Shown piece by piece: positions 1 through 10,797 of a stretch of DNA of 64,000 nt. Under the pieces are notes generated by a model. The model saw only the letters and a list, made by a program, of their open reading frames with translations, did no database searches and had not been told where the DNA came from. The DNA is taken from the NCBI GenBank assembly GCA_013176395.1, contig JABMLP010000018.1, positions 434,001 to 498,000 of the forward strand. The letters are read 5' to 3'. This DNA comes from Venturia oleaginea. Lineage: Eukaryota > Ascomycota > Dothideomycetes > Venturiales > Venturiaceae. Made by a program: the position numbers and the translations under genes. The first letter of the stretch is position 1. Each line of letters opens with the position of its first letter.

Positions 1-749
1 CTATGAGTAAACGCTGAGCCAACACAAATACCGGTTACGCCCATCGATACTACTTGAATCTCTGAATACGCCAAAGACGCAAGTGGGTTGTAATACATTT
101 TTATTGGCTTTCTGGAAACATGTCTACTTATGGGTCAGACCTAATCTCCTCTGGCGACGATAAGCGCGGACGCGCCTGGTTGGCTTCACTTTTTGCAAAT
201 GCTCATATATAACAGGAACTGAGTCACTTTCATCAAGTGTTCAAGTTGGAAGCTGATTTTGTCATCGATAGAGATGGTTTTAAGCAACTAAGATCGGCAA
301 GACGACATAACATCAGGAGGCGTTCCGATTGGAGCAAGAACTAGGTACGCGTCGTTCCGTGGAAGGCTGAGACCGCAGAGCAACGAGGCGGACATGTCCT
401 GGACTATCCGAGCAATCGAAGGACTCTGAGGGCTTTTCTTGCAATTTCTTTTTCAGAAAAATCTTCCTGAACATGAAAAGCCATAGTTTCCTCTGCTCAG
501 GAGATGAGTAGTTCCACTTTCAACGAGATTGTGGAATCGTGGAGGAATCTTTCAGCCTAATTGGATTAGTGCTAGTCATTTTCCTTCTTGTGTATATTAC
601 TCACGCTCTCGGATCATCCGTTATATTGCTCTCCAGACGGATATAAGGATATAGCTCCCGCCTCTACTTTCCCAAATAACCCAAGACAGCCATAAGTTGT
701 GGCCCAAGCAAGCTACAAGACTAAATCAGTCAGCTGCTTTCTCGACATC
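1..749. other. intergenic, no gene seen
   Basis: No open frame with coding character is visible here. The last 150 bases, with CT-rich stretches and AC-rich bases before position 750, look like the promoter and 5' leader of the following secreted-protein gene. Confidence 0.5.
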
Positions 750-1232
750 ATGCGAGACCTCTCTTCCTACCTACTGCCCGTAGTGGCATTCCTCACCCAC
801 CTGGCAGCCGCAAACCCCGTCCCCTCCCCTGCACCCCAATTCCTCCCTGTTCAAAAACCAGGCGACCCCATAATCGAAGGCAGCGTCTGCATAAAGGGCG
901 AAACCAAGTGCCCCGCAGGCACAACTTGTCAAGACAGAATGTTCAACATCGGCGGACCCTACTACTGTCTACACCCCGACCGAACGGACCTCCGCCACCC
1001 CTTCAACTGCAAAACCACATCTGATTGTAAGAGAGGCCAACGGTGTGCCTTGGCTTGGAATCGCGAAGGCTCGAAGGAATTGGATGGAGGATATTGTAAG
1101 AGTTTGGCTTGTCAATGCGGGATGGGTGCGAATCTTTGTTTGGATGGGAGTCCTCAGTGTGAGATGCTGCAGTGGTCGAATAGAGGGGGTGGATGTCTTA
1201 CTCGGATTGGGGAGTATGCCAACTGTCTTTGA
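750..1232 (+). CDS. small secreted cysteine-rich protein
   Basis: This is a single-exon gene for a protein of 160 residues. The ATG at 750 is chosen because it opens directly onto a signal peptide (MRDLSSYLLPVVAFLTHLAA) followed by a Pro-rich segment; the frame runs upstream only through a GTG. The mature part has 14 cysteines and none lie in the signal peptide, which would allow up to seven disulfides and fits an extracellular fold. The spacing (C-x6-C-x5-C, later C-x-C) resembles small Dickkopf/colipase-like Cys-rich fungal secreted proteins, but I do not recognise a named family. Size, secretion and Cys content are those of a candidate effector or cell-surface protein; that role is inference. 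Confidence 0.75.
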   Translation: MRDLSSYLLPVVAFLTHLAAANPVPSPAPQFLPVQKPGDPIIEGSVCIKGETKCPAGTTCQDRMFNIGGPYYCLHPDRTDLRHPFNCKTTSDCKRGQRCALAWNREGSKELDGGYCKSLACQCGMGANLCLDGSPQCEMLQWSNRGGGCLTRIGEYANCL

Positions 1233-1580
1233 TTGTTTGTTGGGGGAGAAACATACGATCGGTTGAACGTTAGGGAGGGATTGGTCTCCGTTTATAATAA
1301 CTACGGAACTTAAAAGACAAAATCAGATCATCCCAAGACCGTTGAGATATCCATCACCATCGATGTGGAAAATCGAGGTAAATTAAAGAGATTATGCTTT
1401 ATCGACTGTCCCCCTCTCACCATGAATTGCCCATCTTCGCGCTGTCCAAGTATCAGCAACCTGCTCCATTGTCCACACAGCACAATACTCACTCCACAAT
1501 CTCGTTCTCTAACAAACCGAACGCCATGAGAGCGCTTCACCCACACCGTTTTCAACACCACCAAACTCTTCGCTATCACA

Positions 1581-2031
1581 TCAGGTGTCATACTCCCACT
1601 TCCCAATCCCCTTCTCCCTCACCCTCCCCGCCCCACTACTCCTCGTCGCCATCTTAATATCCGCCCCTTTAGCCCACTCCTGTGCCAACCTAGGGCAAAT
1701 CTTCTTATGTCCCTTGAACGCCCCCTTCTGACATTCCCTGGAGCAATACTCAACAGTATGGCATTTGGAACATTTCGTCAACTCAACGTTGGTTTTGGTG
1801 CAATTGGCGCAGGTGGGTTGTAGTTTCGAGCCAGCTGGTTGTTGCGAGGTGCTTGGTCCTGCTACTATATTTTTGGAATAGTTGAAGAGGGTGATCTGGA
1901 GGGGGAAAATTGGGAATGGGGTATCACATACTGGGTAATGATGATGATAACCGTGTATTTGAGATCGAGGTTTCGGCCGCGACTTCGGGCTCTGTTCCTG
2001 TTGATGATCTTTCGGCGACTGGATTCGACAT
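1581..2031 (-). CDS. MYND-type zinc finger protein, two exons
   Basis: Exon 1 is 2031-1932 and begins MSNPVAERSSTGTEPEV. The intron 1931-1865 is 67 nt, with donor GTATGT and acceptor ATATAG. Exon 2 is 1864-1581. The frames join exactly and give 127 residues. Exon 2 carries a complete MYND pattern: CANC, then CSKC, YCSREC and H-x3-C, about residues 55-95, which binds two zinc ions and usually mediates protein contacts. A short basic tail follows, with no catalytic domain, so the protein is probably an adaptor-like or orphan MYND protein. The start rests on the fit of the intron; without it the MYND frame has no ATG upstream. Confidence 0.75.
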
Positions 2032-3754
2032 TGTAGTTAATTTGCACAGGAAAAGTTTGATGTTAATTCATGAAGAGTTATTGCTTCGGCAAAACTCTTC
2101 TATCAGTGGGTCACGTGCAGCAGTCCGAATTGGTGAATTAGTTGCAGTGATGAGAAGCAAGGCTTCACAAGAAAGATTTTGCTTTGGTTGAAGTTGTTGG
2201 AGATAACGTTTGCGCAAAGATTTACTTCAACTGACACTCGGGGGTTTCGCGAAGGCAGACGCCACGAATTCGATCAGAGAAAGTTGAAATCACATTAAGA
2301 GAGCACACAAGAAATATTCGAAAGTGATCAAATCCCTAAAACGGGATCGAGTCTGTATTTCCTCGAAAGAAGATTTCCCAGCCAATTATCTAACTGGCTA
2401 GCCGAGTAGAAACCAGCCATACCTCTAAAGCCCCGTCTCTTGAAAGTTAATAGGAAAAGGTATCTAGAAGAGATAACATTCTCCAACAAAAGAACGAACG
2501 AAGATATTTTCATCATCCGTCGTCTCTGCCCAATCTGGCGCGCGCACATGTTCTTCCGCGTCCATGCAAAAGAAAACAAAAAATAACAACACTAAAAGAA
2601 GAGAAGAGAAGATGAAGAAAGCAGCCGCAACCCAGAAGATTTCCAGCTCCAATCGACAAGAAATGAATGAAGTGACTCGAAGGCCCTCCCACTTCAGCAA
2701 AGACGCAATGCAAAAATTCTTTGAAATTTCCCTCTCCAGATAATTTTTTGACAATCTCCGTCTTTGTAACCCCATGATACATGCTCCGACAAAAGAAAAG
2801 AACAAGCAAAACAAAAAGCATCCCACCGTGGCAGGGAACCCAACCAGAACGCAGCGCATTAAACCCTCGATTAAGATAGCAAAAACATAGACCAAGATTT
2901 CGCGACCAACGCTTTGGCCAGGCGCATATGCGACAATGTGTTTCGTGAAGATGAAGAAGAACGTCTTTACGAAGAATGGCCGACCCGTGTATGCATGTCG
3001 CCGTATGGAGAAGAAGGGTAAAAGAAGGTGGATAAAACCACGAAAGCAGCCAATTGTGCACCAGTCTAGGAGATGCAGCCAAAATGCCCAACGAAAGAAT
3101 ATCGGAGAGTCCCGTTGTCCGTTGGAACTGTTGAGAACAGTGGACCGAACCCAGACTGGTGCCGAAAAAATGCTGCAGCCACAAGTCGTCGGAAACGAAT
3201 GAAAACTTGGGTAATCGGAGCAAAAAACCGCACATGCAGGACGCCAATGATTGGGACAAGGCTGGCCCAACCCCCTCCGAACCCGGAATGCGAATGCCGA
3301 CCAACGCCCGTGAATATCACATACTGTCCGAAATGGTCTATTGGAGAATCGAGAACCGTAGAAGGAAAGCGTAAGGAATCTATCGCAAAATGTTTTGTGT
3401 CGTGATCGCTGTAGAAATAGCGCTCCTGAAAATATCGACAGAATGAGTATTATTGAGTATGTCGAGGGCCACTTTTGATGTGAAACAGGAAAACTTTTCG
3501 TTGTCGCGCATAGAGAAAACGCTCAAAGGTGTAAAAGGACAAGGGTGAGGAGGAAAACGTGAGGTCGTGAAATCGAGCAATAAGGGTTGAATGTTGAGAA
3601 AGGTCTTGATCCAGACGCGGAATCTTCGCCAGATGGGCAGATTGCCTGATGCTAGAAACTTAAAAAGTCGTGACAGTTCTAGCGTGTAGACAGGCGATGA
3701 TCAAGCACTAGTCCTTTGCCGCTGTAGGCCTAGGGCCAATGCGTTGAACGTCAT
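2032..3754. other. intergenic, no supported gene
   Basis: Two overlapping minus-strand frames of about 265 codons (2464-3304) are open but neither begins with ATG, they are rich in Phe/Leu/Cys with no domain pattern, and the plus strand is also open in part. I treat them as chance. The stretch next to 3755 is probably the 3' end of the cyclin transcript. Confidence 0.4.
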
Positions 3755-5236
3755 CTAAGCAACGGCGACCTGAGGACCGAACCCGGGGTTCATGAACCAA
3801 GTATTACCGGTCCGGCACTGACCACAATGGCAGTGAATGTTGTGTGCATTCCAACCGCTCTGCTGAAACTGATGATGATTGTAAGTCTGGTAGTTCTGAA
3901 TCTGTGGAAGAGGCTGAGCAGGCTGACTCTGGGGGAGGGCGATAGGTGGGTAGCCATATCGGCGTTGGTAAGAGTATGCTCCCGTTTCCAGCGGAGCCCA
4001 TGTGCCAGGGCCACCATAGTATTCTGGCGTTGTTGGACCAGTGTGTGGAGCTGAAGCTGGAGACGTCTCCATACCTGATCGCGGGACCAGCCAAGGGTCA
4101 TATGGCGTCCAGGCAGGTGTGTATTGTGGCTGCTGTGATCGCGCACTATGGTACTCCTGAGCCGAAGGCGGTGGAAACGCCGATTGCGTCGAGTGTGGTG
4201 TGAACGTCTTGTTTGCATGAGCCTGTCGCTGTACGTTCGTATCAATCGGGCTGACTTTGCGGGCCCTGACACTGGCTGCTAATTTCGACTTCTCGTAATC
4301 CTTCCAGTATGCGAGCCAAGTCTGAAATCCCTGTGCCTCGATTGGATCGCGGTGTAGGCGAAAGTCAATGTCCTCAAGCCAGGCTTTCTCCATCGAGTTC
4401 AAGATCTTAATGTCGATGCTACTAACTTCAGCCCATGAACGGTTGATGAAGGTATTGTCGTCCAAAAATTTGCTGCCCAAGATGAGTGCAACGGTGAGCA
4501 CGCGGTAAATCTGGCCCTCCTCTGGGGGCTCGCGACGTTCCTGCAGCATTGTCATGCGACCGGACAAGTAGTGCAAGCTCAAAACAATAGTGGCGGCTGG
4601 CAGGCGGGTCGCACAGAGAACACTATTCACCCAATTTCGGAAGCCGGGGTGGCTAGGTTTGCCTCGCTGAACGCTTTGAAGTATGTCAATATCTGCAAGA
4701 GCAATTTGTGTGGAGAAGAGTTCATACAGTTGCTGTGCCATTTCAGAAACGAAATCGGCCATACATTCAATTTCATAGTCAAGCTTCGCGGAAACACCAC
4801 CGACAGGCTTTTCTTCCTTTGGCTTCTGCTGCTGTTGTTGCAGGTGATGCTGCTCGTAATGTGCATGAGGGCGGTACTCCAAAGGTCGCTGGTACTGCGG
4901 CGGCTCAGGCGCAGGCATCATTGGCTGGTCGAAAGACCGCACAGGTGGGAGTGGGAGGTTGATTGGCTCGATGAATCTGTTAACAGCTGGCATGCTCATC
5001 GCGGCTGAGGGATACCCCTGCTGCTGATGAGCAGGAGCAGGCGCAAGTGTTTGGTGATGAGTGTAGCGACCACTGTAGTCATAGTTCATCTCTTCCGGTC
5101 GGCCCAAAGCTTGTGGCATGCCGTAAGCTTGGAGTTGTTGGAAGTGCATGTTGCCACAGCCGTTGTTCTGGTATCCGGTGTTGTATTCTGGCGGCGTTAG
5201 CGGCTGCTGCTGCCGACTTTGATAGAAAGCTGGCAT
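3755..5236 (-). CDS. CLG1: Clg1-like cyclin (PHO80/Pcl-type)
   Basis: This single-exon gene encodes 493 residues. Residues 1-145 are low complexity (Gln, Pro, Tyr, His, with a QQQQQ run). A cyclin box occupies about 150-310, starting near KLDYEIECMADFVSEMAQ and including LHYLSGRM and VALILGSKFLDDNTF, the motif style of Pho80-like cyclins that partner the CDK Pho85. The C-terminal third is again Pro/Gln/Tyr-rich. The length and disordered flanks match fungal Clg1 rather than Pho80 itself. Clg1 with Pho85 acts in nutrient signalling and autophagy in yeast; the role here is inferred. A possible long 5' leader extends beyond 5236. Confidence 0.85.
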   Translation of the reverse strand: MPAFYQSRQQQPLTPPEYNTGYQNNGCGNMHFQQLQAYGMPQALGRPEEMNYDYSGRYTHHQTLAPAPAHQQQGYPSAAMSMPAVNRFIEPINLPLPPVRSFDQPMMPAPEPPQYQRPLEYRPHAHYEQHHLQQQQQKPKEEKPVGGVSAKLDYEIECMADFVSEMAQQLYELFSTQIALADIDILQSVQRGKPSHPGFRNWVNSVLCATRLPAATIVLSLHYLSGRMTMLQERREPPEEGQIYRVLTVALILGSKFLDDNTFINRSWAEVSSIDIKILNSMEKAWLEDIDFRLHRDPIEAQGFQTWLAYWKDYEKSKLAASVRARKVSPIDTNVQRQAHANKTFTPHSTQSAFPPPSAQEYHSARSQQPQYTPAWTPYDPWLVPRSGMETSPASAPHTGPTTPEYYGGPGTWAPLETGAYSYQRRYGYPPIALPQSQPAQPLPQIQNYQTYNHHQFQQSGWNAHNIHCHCGQCRTGNTWFMNPGFGPQVAVA

Positions 5237-7944
5237 GTTGAGCGAAATCGATTTGGGAAAGAAACGGCGATACCCTGAGGATGATTATCAGTACAGTATT
5301 CGAACAATGCCTTGAGATCAAGTGTACCGTTTCCTTCACTCCCGGCCTGGATGCCGAGCAGAAAGCCCTATGACGGACCGTTCGACCTTTTAGTAGGTCT
5401 GTGTCATGCGCGGAGACAATTTTTGTTGGACTAAAGCTGGTGGTAAAATGACAATCGGCGTAAAGATCGTGAGGTGACGCAAGACCAAGGACGGTGATCT
5501 GTGGTTCTGCCGGATGGGTCAACCAAAGCTGAATTTGACGATTGCGGATGACTCTTTTCTTTTCGTTTGATGTATGAGGTAAAAGCGCAATCCTAGACAC
5601 TTCGAAGTGTCCAGTCTAGAGAGTCGCAATGGATGGTGGGTTGATGGTCGAGGCCAATCGTGGAGGCAACAAATACTAAACTAATAGCTCCGTTGCTACA
5701 GACAGGTCGGTGGTGGTCGGGTGACGCGGTCAGGCGTGGTGTGGTGTGAGAGCAGAGATCCAGAGCAGACGTAAACGCTTACAGAAGCTGCGTTCGATGG
5801 CTATTGCTGGCGAAAAATGGAGGAAGAGCGGGTCGTAGAGCTGAAAGCGGTGGTCGTGTTTTTCCGCAGTAAAGCGACGCAGCGACGCAGCGACGTGGCG
5901 ACGTGAAGGGAGAAAAACAGGAGGAGGCGTTGTACAGAAGACACAGTCTGTCAGAACTAATACCAGGCTCCCGCTGATGATTTCTCACACACAATCGACA
6001 GGCTGACGAGATGCGTGTTCTTTTGGCCTTGCGCAGCAGCACAGCACAAACGGATGAAAGGCGAGTAGGATGAGATCCGACCAAAGCCGACTAGTAGACA
6101 GGGGCTACAACCAACAAACAATTCGGAGACCGAAGGTGAAGGCGAAGGCGAAGGCGAAGGGTGCGAGAGGCGTGCAATGAAGCCGCCTGGTCTAGATGAG
6201 AGATGCGAGATGAAAGGGAGTGGGAAGGGGAATTTTTGGAGTGTGAGAAGAGAGGAACGGCGAGCACCTTGTGATGCTCGCTGACGATGTATGTACGGTA
6301 CAGGATCGCCTTGCTCACGGGCAGACTCCACGCACTTGGACACAAATTAGTGTCGAGTGGCCAAGCTATCGCCTCTGTACCAATAAACAGCATGTAAAGT
6401 ACATGTCCACCCATACAGCTCTAGCTTGAATCTCCACCATAGCGAGTCCTAGTCATCTTCTGCTGGACAAGTGGAGGTCTCATCGTGTCGGAACGCCATG
6501 ACATTGTACAACACTCTGATTCCAAGCATACAGCGTCCGGAGTAACTTATTCTAGATGATTCTTCGTGCTCTATTGAAGCTCCCTCGAATCTCCCTCACG
6601 CAGCCACGATACTGTTGTCGCGGGATCTATGCATCATCCCTTTCCACTTTGGCATTCCGTAATCCTTTGGTGCCAATAATACCGCCCACTGGTTCACGAA
6701 ATTCCCGCTGCGATGCGTAGTCTGAATTCTAACAAATGAGGATGTCTGGGCTCGTATCCATAGCTCCCATAGGCCGCGTCGGAACCGCGCTCTCGACTGT
6801 CTGACCCTGAGACGCACAACTCGAACAGACCTTGGTTGCAAGGTCATACACCCATAGCATGAAAGGGCCGTGGCCGTGAAGCAAGGACATGATGGCAGGC
6901 AGAAACTTTTTCGCCCACTCAAACAACCCCAGCGTCCGGTCTGCCCTGGTCCGCTCAACAGAAATGTCAGAGGTCAGAGCGGACCCCGTCTCCTCTTCAT
7001 GGAATCATGCTGCCCAAGTTCGCTAAAGTATAGTACTCATCCTGTCGGATTGTGGGCCAAGCAACACCTTCCCGCTACAACGAGAAGAAAGAGGAACATG
7101 TATCCGTTCGCGCACAAGGCCGCAGCTGATGACAGAGCAGAGATATTTAGAACAGCCTGAATAGAACCGGCCCCCGATGGAAGCCGGACTGATCCATATC
7201 GCCATCGCCATGAAGACCCAAGCAAGATCAAGAGACCTGCAGTCATTCATCATCGCTTGCACTTATCATCACCCACAAGCAAGCGGCATCTGCCTAATTA
7301 TGTGTCATGCATATCTGCCTCCTCCCTGCCGCCCGTCGTGGCAACAGATGGTGGTGTGGTGACGCACGCGACGCCTAGAGATGCAGCCTCCGCCCTCATG
7401 ACTGAATCAAACAACGAATTGATTGCCGACCTGATTCTGGCTCCCTACCACCATGGCACAAATTATTTCTGCTCCATTATTGCCCCAGCACTTTCCTTGT
7501 CCGCACGTGGCACCAAGCAATTCCAGCCGTTGAAATTTGAATCGAAGAATCTACGAGCACAAGGTATCCCAGAGACTCCGGGGAGATGGGGCGTTTCCCT
7601 TGACAATATGGATCAAATATATTAAAACGATCTCGTTTGAAATTTTCAGAGGCATGAACCCAGCCCGTAAACAAGGTGTGACGGTTTCGACTCCATGTGT
7701 TGCAGGCACCATCGTACATCCACGTGAGGCACATAGGGAAAATATTGAAGTATTCATAAGTGTCTATCAATTGTGCAGGAGTTACTGCCTTGACTATCTG
7801 TCCTCGTCGATTACCCCAATGCCGATACGTCGGCTACATTGTTGTCCCACGCGAACCCCAGGAGGCGGCTTGTGGGAATTACCCTCAAGGCCCCAATCAA
7901 ATCCTTAACTTTTTGCACGTGCAGAGCAACCCAAAGGATCGACT
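5237..7944. other. long intergenic stretch with short tandem repeats
   Basis: No gene is well supported. A tandem array of a GCGACGCA-like unit lies at about 5873-5905, and a GAAGGC hexamer run at about 6135-6160. Minus-strand frames at 6729-6990 have mildly coding-like composition but no start or domain. Much of the left part is probably the 5' leader and promoter of the cyclin gene. Confidence 0.4.
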
Positions 7945-9568
7945 CTAGTTCATCTGTCTGATCAGACCGTTGATGAAGTCTTCTCGGTTTCCAAGATCAC
8001 CACCCTCGATGAAATGTCTGAACTTGCGAGTACGGAAACCGCCAGTTGGGTTAGACAGCTTAAATGGCCACAAGAAGTTGGATGCCTGCTTGAAGTTTGG
8101 GCCAACGGTGAAGATCTGAAGCAGGGTTAGCATTGGATTTAGGGCTCGAGATGGTACGTTGGTTCATGTCCGCTGAATATCGCACGGGTAAAACAGCCCT
8201 TCAACTCTAGATCGATATCGATAAATCTCTGCAGCCGTCGTTCGTTCAGACTACCAGGAATCTATCGATGTAGATCGTGAAATGGCAATTTTCACACAAA
8301 GTGCATTAATTCTTGGTACCATGGATTGAAGGAGAAGTGTGGCGGCTTCGAACATACCTCGTGGATCAAGTCTTCAATGCATACGATGCCGAGTGAGCCA
8401 AGAGACTCTTCAATGATGGCGTTGTCGGTGAGAGGGATGCGCTGCTTGTTGATCTTTCCGTAACCGCGCTTGTAGACAAGCTCGCGGACAGACTTTAGGT
8501 TAGGGTAACCGTATGCAATGAAAGGCTCGACAATGCGGAGCATCTCAATGGTGGCCTTGGTAAGACGGATGAAGACACCATTGTTGATTTGGAGAAGACG
8601 GAGGAGCTGGAGGGTCTTGCGCTTCTTTGGGTCGATCTTGTTGATACCCTTGATACGGATGACAAAGGCAAGCTTCGCCTCAGCTGGAACAGCGAAAGAT
8701 CCCTCCTGCTTCGAGAGACGGTCGAGGCGGATCTTCTCACGCTCTGCGTCACGGTACTCCTTGACGTAGGACTCAGCACGCTTGAAGATGACCTGGCGCT
8801 TCTCCTTGTTTGCCTGTTCGCATCATTAGCTTCAATTGATGAAGAGATATGAGTGTAGAAAGCGGTATTTGGCAGGTGTCAGACCCGAAAGATGGTTAAC
8901 AAAACGACAGCATCGGTTAGTAGACCTAGTCGTATGCATGATATTTTCATCACTTGATGCCGGGGAGGTGTGTAGGGAGACGCCTGGCTTACCTTCTTCT
9001 TCGCAGCGGTCTCGGCATTGCGGGCCTCGCGCTCCTTCTCCTGAGACTTGTGCTTCTTCAAGAGAGTCTCTGGAACGAGGATGTCATTCTTGGTTGGAAC
9101 GCTTCTGCGATGGGATTAGAACGGCTGGATAATGTAGGGTTGTACTCCAAGTGAAGAACTGCAGCATAGCGGCATTCTGGGATTGGAGATACATCTCTGA
9201 CTGCTCATGCCAATGGATTACCGATGCAATGCGCGCTCCATTTCAGGGAGGCTGGGCAAAGATGTGGTAGGTTCCAATCGATCTGTCCGTCGAAGTTGGA
9301 AGATCGTGCGCGTGCCGAAAAGAACTTTCCACACGGCAGACAAATGCTACGACGAAGCTTTCGGTTCATCGCCACATCTCAAGGCCATATTCCTATACAT
9401 TGAGCTTCGCAGCAAAGATGCATAGGGACTGAACCCGAGAAGCAGTCCAGCTGGTGCTGCCGGACAGCGCGTCCAGCTGGAGGCACCCTGACTATCCTGC
9501 AGTTCTCCATTGGTATATCTTTGGGAAGTAGCGGTGGTGGCCTACGAGCGAGTCTCTTTTGGGGCCAT
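7945..9568 (-). CDS. RPL7: 60S ribosomal protein L7 (uL30), four exons
   Basis: This encodes cytosolic large-subunit protein uL30. Exon 4 is 8115-7945 (ends [19 protein letters not shown]), exon 3 8813-8358, exon 2 9104-8993 and exon 1 9568-9546. Introns are 8116-8357 (donor GTATGT), 8814-8992 (GTAAGC) and 9105-9545 (GTAGGC). All phases join, giving [20 protein letters not shown] at the start. Exons 2-4 are certain by family similarity ([40 protein letters not shown]). Exon 1 is chosen because it is the frame-compatible ATG, and its 441-nt intron is long but usual for a ribosomal protein gene. Intron 2 hosts a snoRNA. The start codon faces SNF8 across 272 bp. Confidence 0.92.
8871..8961 (-). 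ncRNA. box C/D snoRNA in RPL7 intron 2 (snR39/snR59 type)
   Basis: On the transcribed strand, a perfect box C (GTGATGA) lies at 8953-8947 and box D (CTGA) at 8882-8879. GGCA (8961-8958) and TGCC (8874-8871) can form the closing stem. Directly upstream of box D is ACCATCTTTCGGGT, complementary to the universally conserved large-subunit rRNA segment containing GACCCGAAAGATGGT. By the D+5 rule the target is the G following ACCC (the yeast 25S G805 position; A807 is two bases on). In budding yeast snR39 and snR59 sit in RPL7A and RPL7B introns and guide this same region, so host and target both agree. Expression is not shown by sequence. Confidence 0.88.
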
Positions 9569-9840
9569 CTTGACGGTGATGGATAAGGGAATGGACTGGG
9601 AGATGGTTGTCGCGGTTGTCGAGCTGGTCTAAGAGCTGGAAATTCGAGGTTGAATTTTTTCTGATGTGTGCTTAGAGTCCGTGCGTCTCCCGAAGGCTTG
9701 GCGAGATTAATCGTCCCTTGGTCCCCTCTGTGCTCTTTCGGGTCTTTCCAAAGAGACAATACCAGCATCTTGGAGAGGATAAAGAACTTAACATTGATCA
9801 TTGCTACTCTCCTCACTCTACTGTCCAGAATCCATACAAC
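9569..9840. promoter_or_regulatory. shared divergent promoter RPL7 / SNF8
   Basis: There are 272 bp between the RPL7 and SNF8 start codons. The part nearest RPL7 is pyrimidine-rich on the minus strand, as is usual before fungal ribosomal protein starts. No defined factor site was identified. Confidence 0.55.
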
Positions 9841-10668
9841 ATGGCTCGCCGTGGCGTAGGCCTCTCAGCCTTCTCCAATGAAGCCATAAACAATGCTTAC
9901 GCCAGTCGTGGCACGTCCATACGCGCAGCTCACGACGAATCCCTCGAGACCCAACTCTCCGTCTTCCAGCAGCTCCTGCACCAGTTCAGCATCACTCATG
10001 GCAAGGAGATCCGTTCCGACCCCACCTTTCGCGCCGAGTTCGCTCGAATGTGCAACGCAATCGGCGTCGACCCTCTGGCCTCGAGTCGCAAAAGCAAAGA
10101 CGGTGGCAAGAGCGGTAATGTATGGGCACAGCTCATGGGTGGAAGTGTGAATGATTTCTATTTTGAACTCGCTGTTAGAGTTGTAGAGGTGTGCAGGGAG
10201 ACGCGGGCAGAGAATGGAGGAATGATGGCCGCTACGGAGGTGAAGAGTAGAGTGCAAAAGGGTGGAGGTGTTGGTGGTGGCATGGAAGTCTCAGAGTACG
10301 CTTTTCTTCAAGTAGTGTTGAGTCAGTATAGTCTTGTTAATCCATGTTTCAGTGACGATATACGAAGAGCTGTGAAGTCTTTGGAGCCTCTGGGATCGGG
10401 GTTCAAGATCATCGATCTCGGTGCTAACCAAATGATACGATCGGTACCCAAAGAGCTCAATACAGATCAATCAACGGTCTTGGAAGTCGTCCAGGTCTTG
10501 GGCTATGTCACAGTTTCTGTTCTACGAGACAACCTTGGGTGGGAGAAAGCCAGAGCTGCTGCAGTCATCGAAGATCTTGTTGCAGATTCTCTAGTATGGG
10601 TTGACCTGCAAGCCGAGGAGACAGAATATTGGACACCAAGCTTTATACATCAAGTCGATCGAGCTTGA
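9841..10668 (+). CDS. SNF8: ESCRT-II subunit SNF8/VPS22 (EAP30)
   Basis: This single-exon gene encodes 275 residues, close to the family length of about 235-260. The ATG at 9841 gives MARRGVGLSAFSNEAINNAY, matching the basic N-terminal helix of EAP30 proteins. Family hallmarks follow: the coiled N-terminal region, FRAEFARMCNAIGVDPLAS, then tandem winged helices with DFYFELAVRVVEVC, LEPLGSGFKIIDLG, IRSVPKELN and the C-terminal LVWVDLQA...YWTPSF. The product forms ESCRT-II with Vps25 and Vps36 on endosomes and sorts ubiquitinated cargo into multivesicular bodies. It has a Lys/Gly-rich insert (about residues 80-90) and a Gly-rich loop (about 140-150) compared with yeast or animals. It lies head to head with RPL7. 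Confidence 0.93.
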   Translation: MARRGVGLSAFSNEAINNAYASRGTSIRAAHDESLETQLSVFQQLLHQFSITHGKEIRSDPTFRAEFARMCNAIGVDPLASSRKSKDGGKSGNVWAQLMGGSVNDFYFELAVRVVEVCRETRAENGGMMAATEVKSRVQKGGGVGGGMEVSEYAFLQVVLSQYSLVNPCFSDDIRRAVKSLEPLGSGFKIIDLGANQMIRSVPKELNTDQSTVLEVVQVLGYVTVSVLRDNLGWEKARAAAVIEDLVADSLVWVDLQAEETEYWTPSFIHQVDRA

Positions 10669-10797
10669 TATCTGCAAGGCATAAAATGCCAACATGATGG
10701 TTCTCTTTGCGAGGCGTGCAACTATGCTAACTTTCGGTCTGAAGCATGGCAACTAGCTCTTCGAAGCTATCATCCTCTCGAAGTTACATACGCTACT

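Noticed and set aside
2464..3304. Two overlapping minus-strand frames of about 265 codons
   Set aside because: Neither has an ATG start, both are Phe/Leu/Cys-rich without motifs, and two long frames in the same DNA point to chance openness.
5957..6343. Minus-strand frame of 128 codons upstream of the cyclin gene
   Set aside because: The sequence includes a translated hexamer repeat (PSPSPSPSP) and no domain; it is more likely leader or promoter.
8116..8357. A second snoRNA in RPL7 intron 3
   Set aside because: A CTGA is present but no RTGATGA box C at a suitable distance and no recognisable rRNA antisense.
9379..9816. Minus-strand frame of 145 codons over RPL7 exon 1
   Set aside because: It is a different frame from RPL7 and covers its promoter, first exon and intron; composition is Pro/Arg low complexity.
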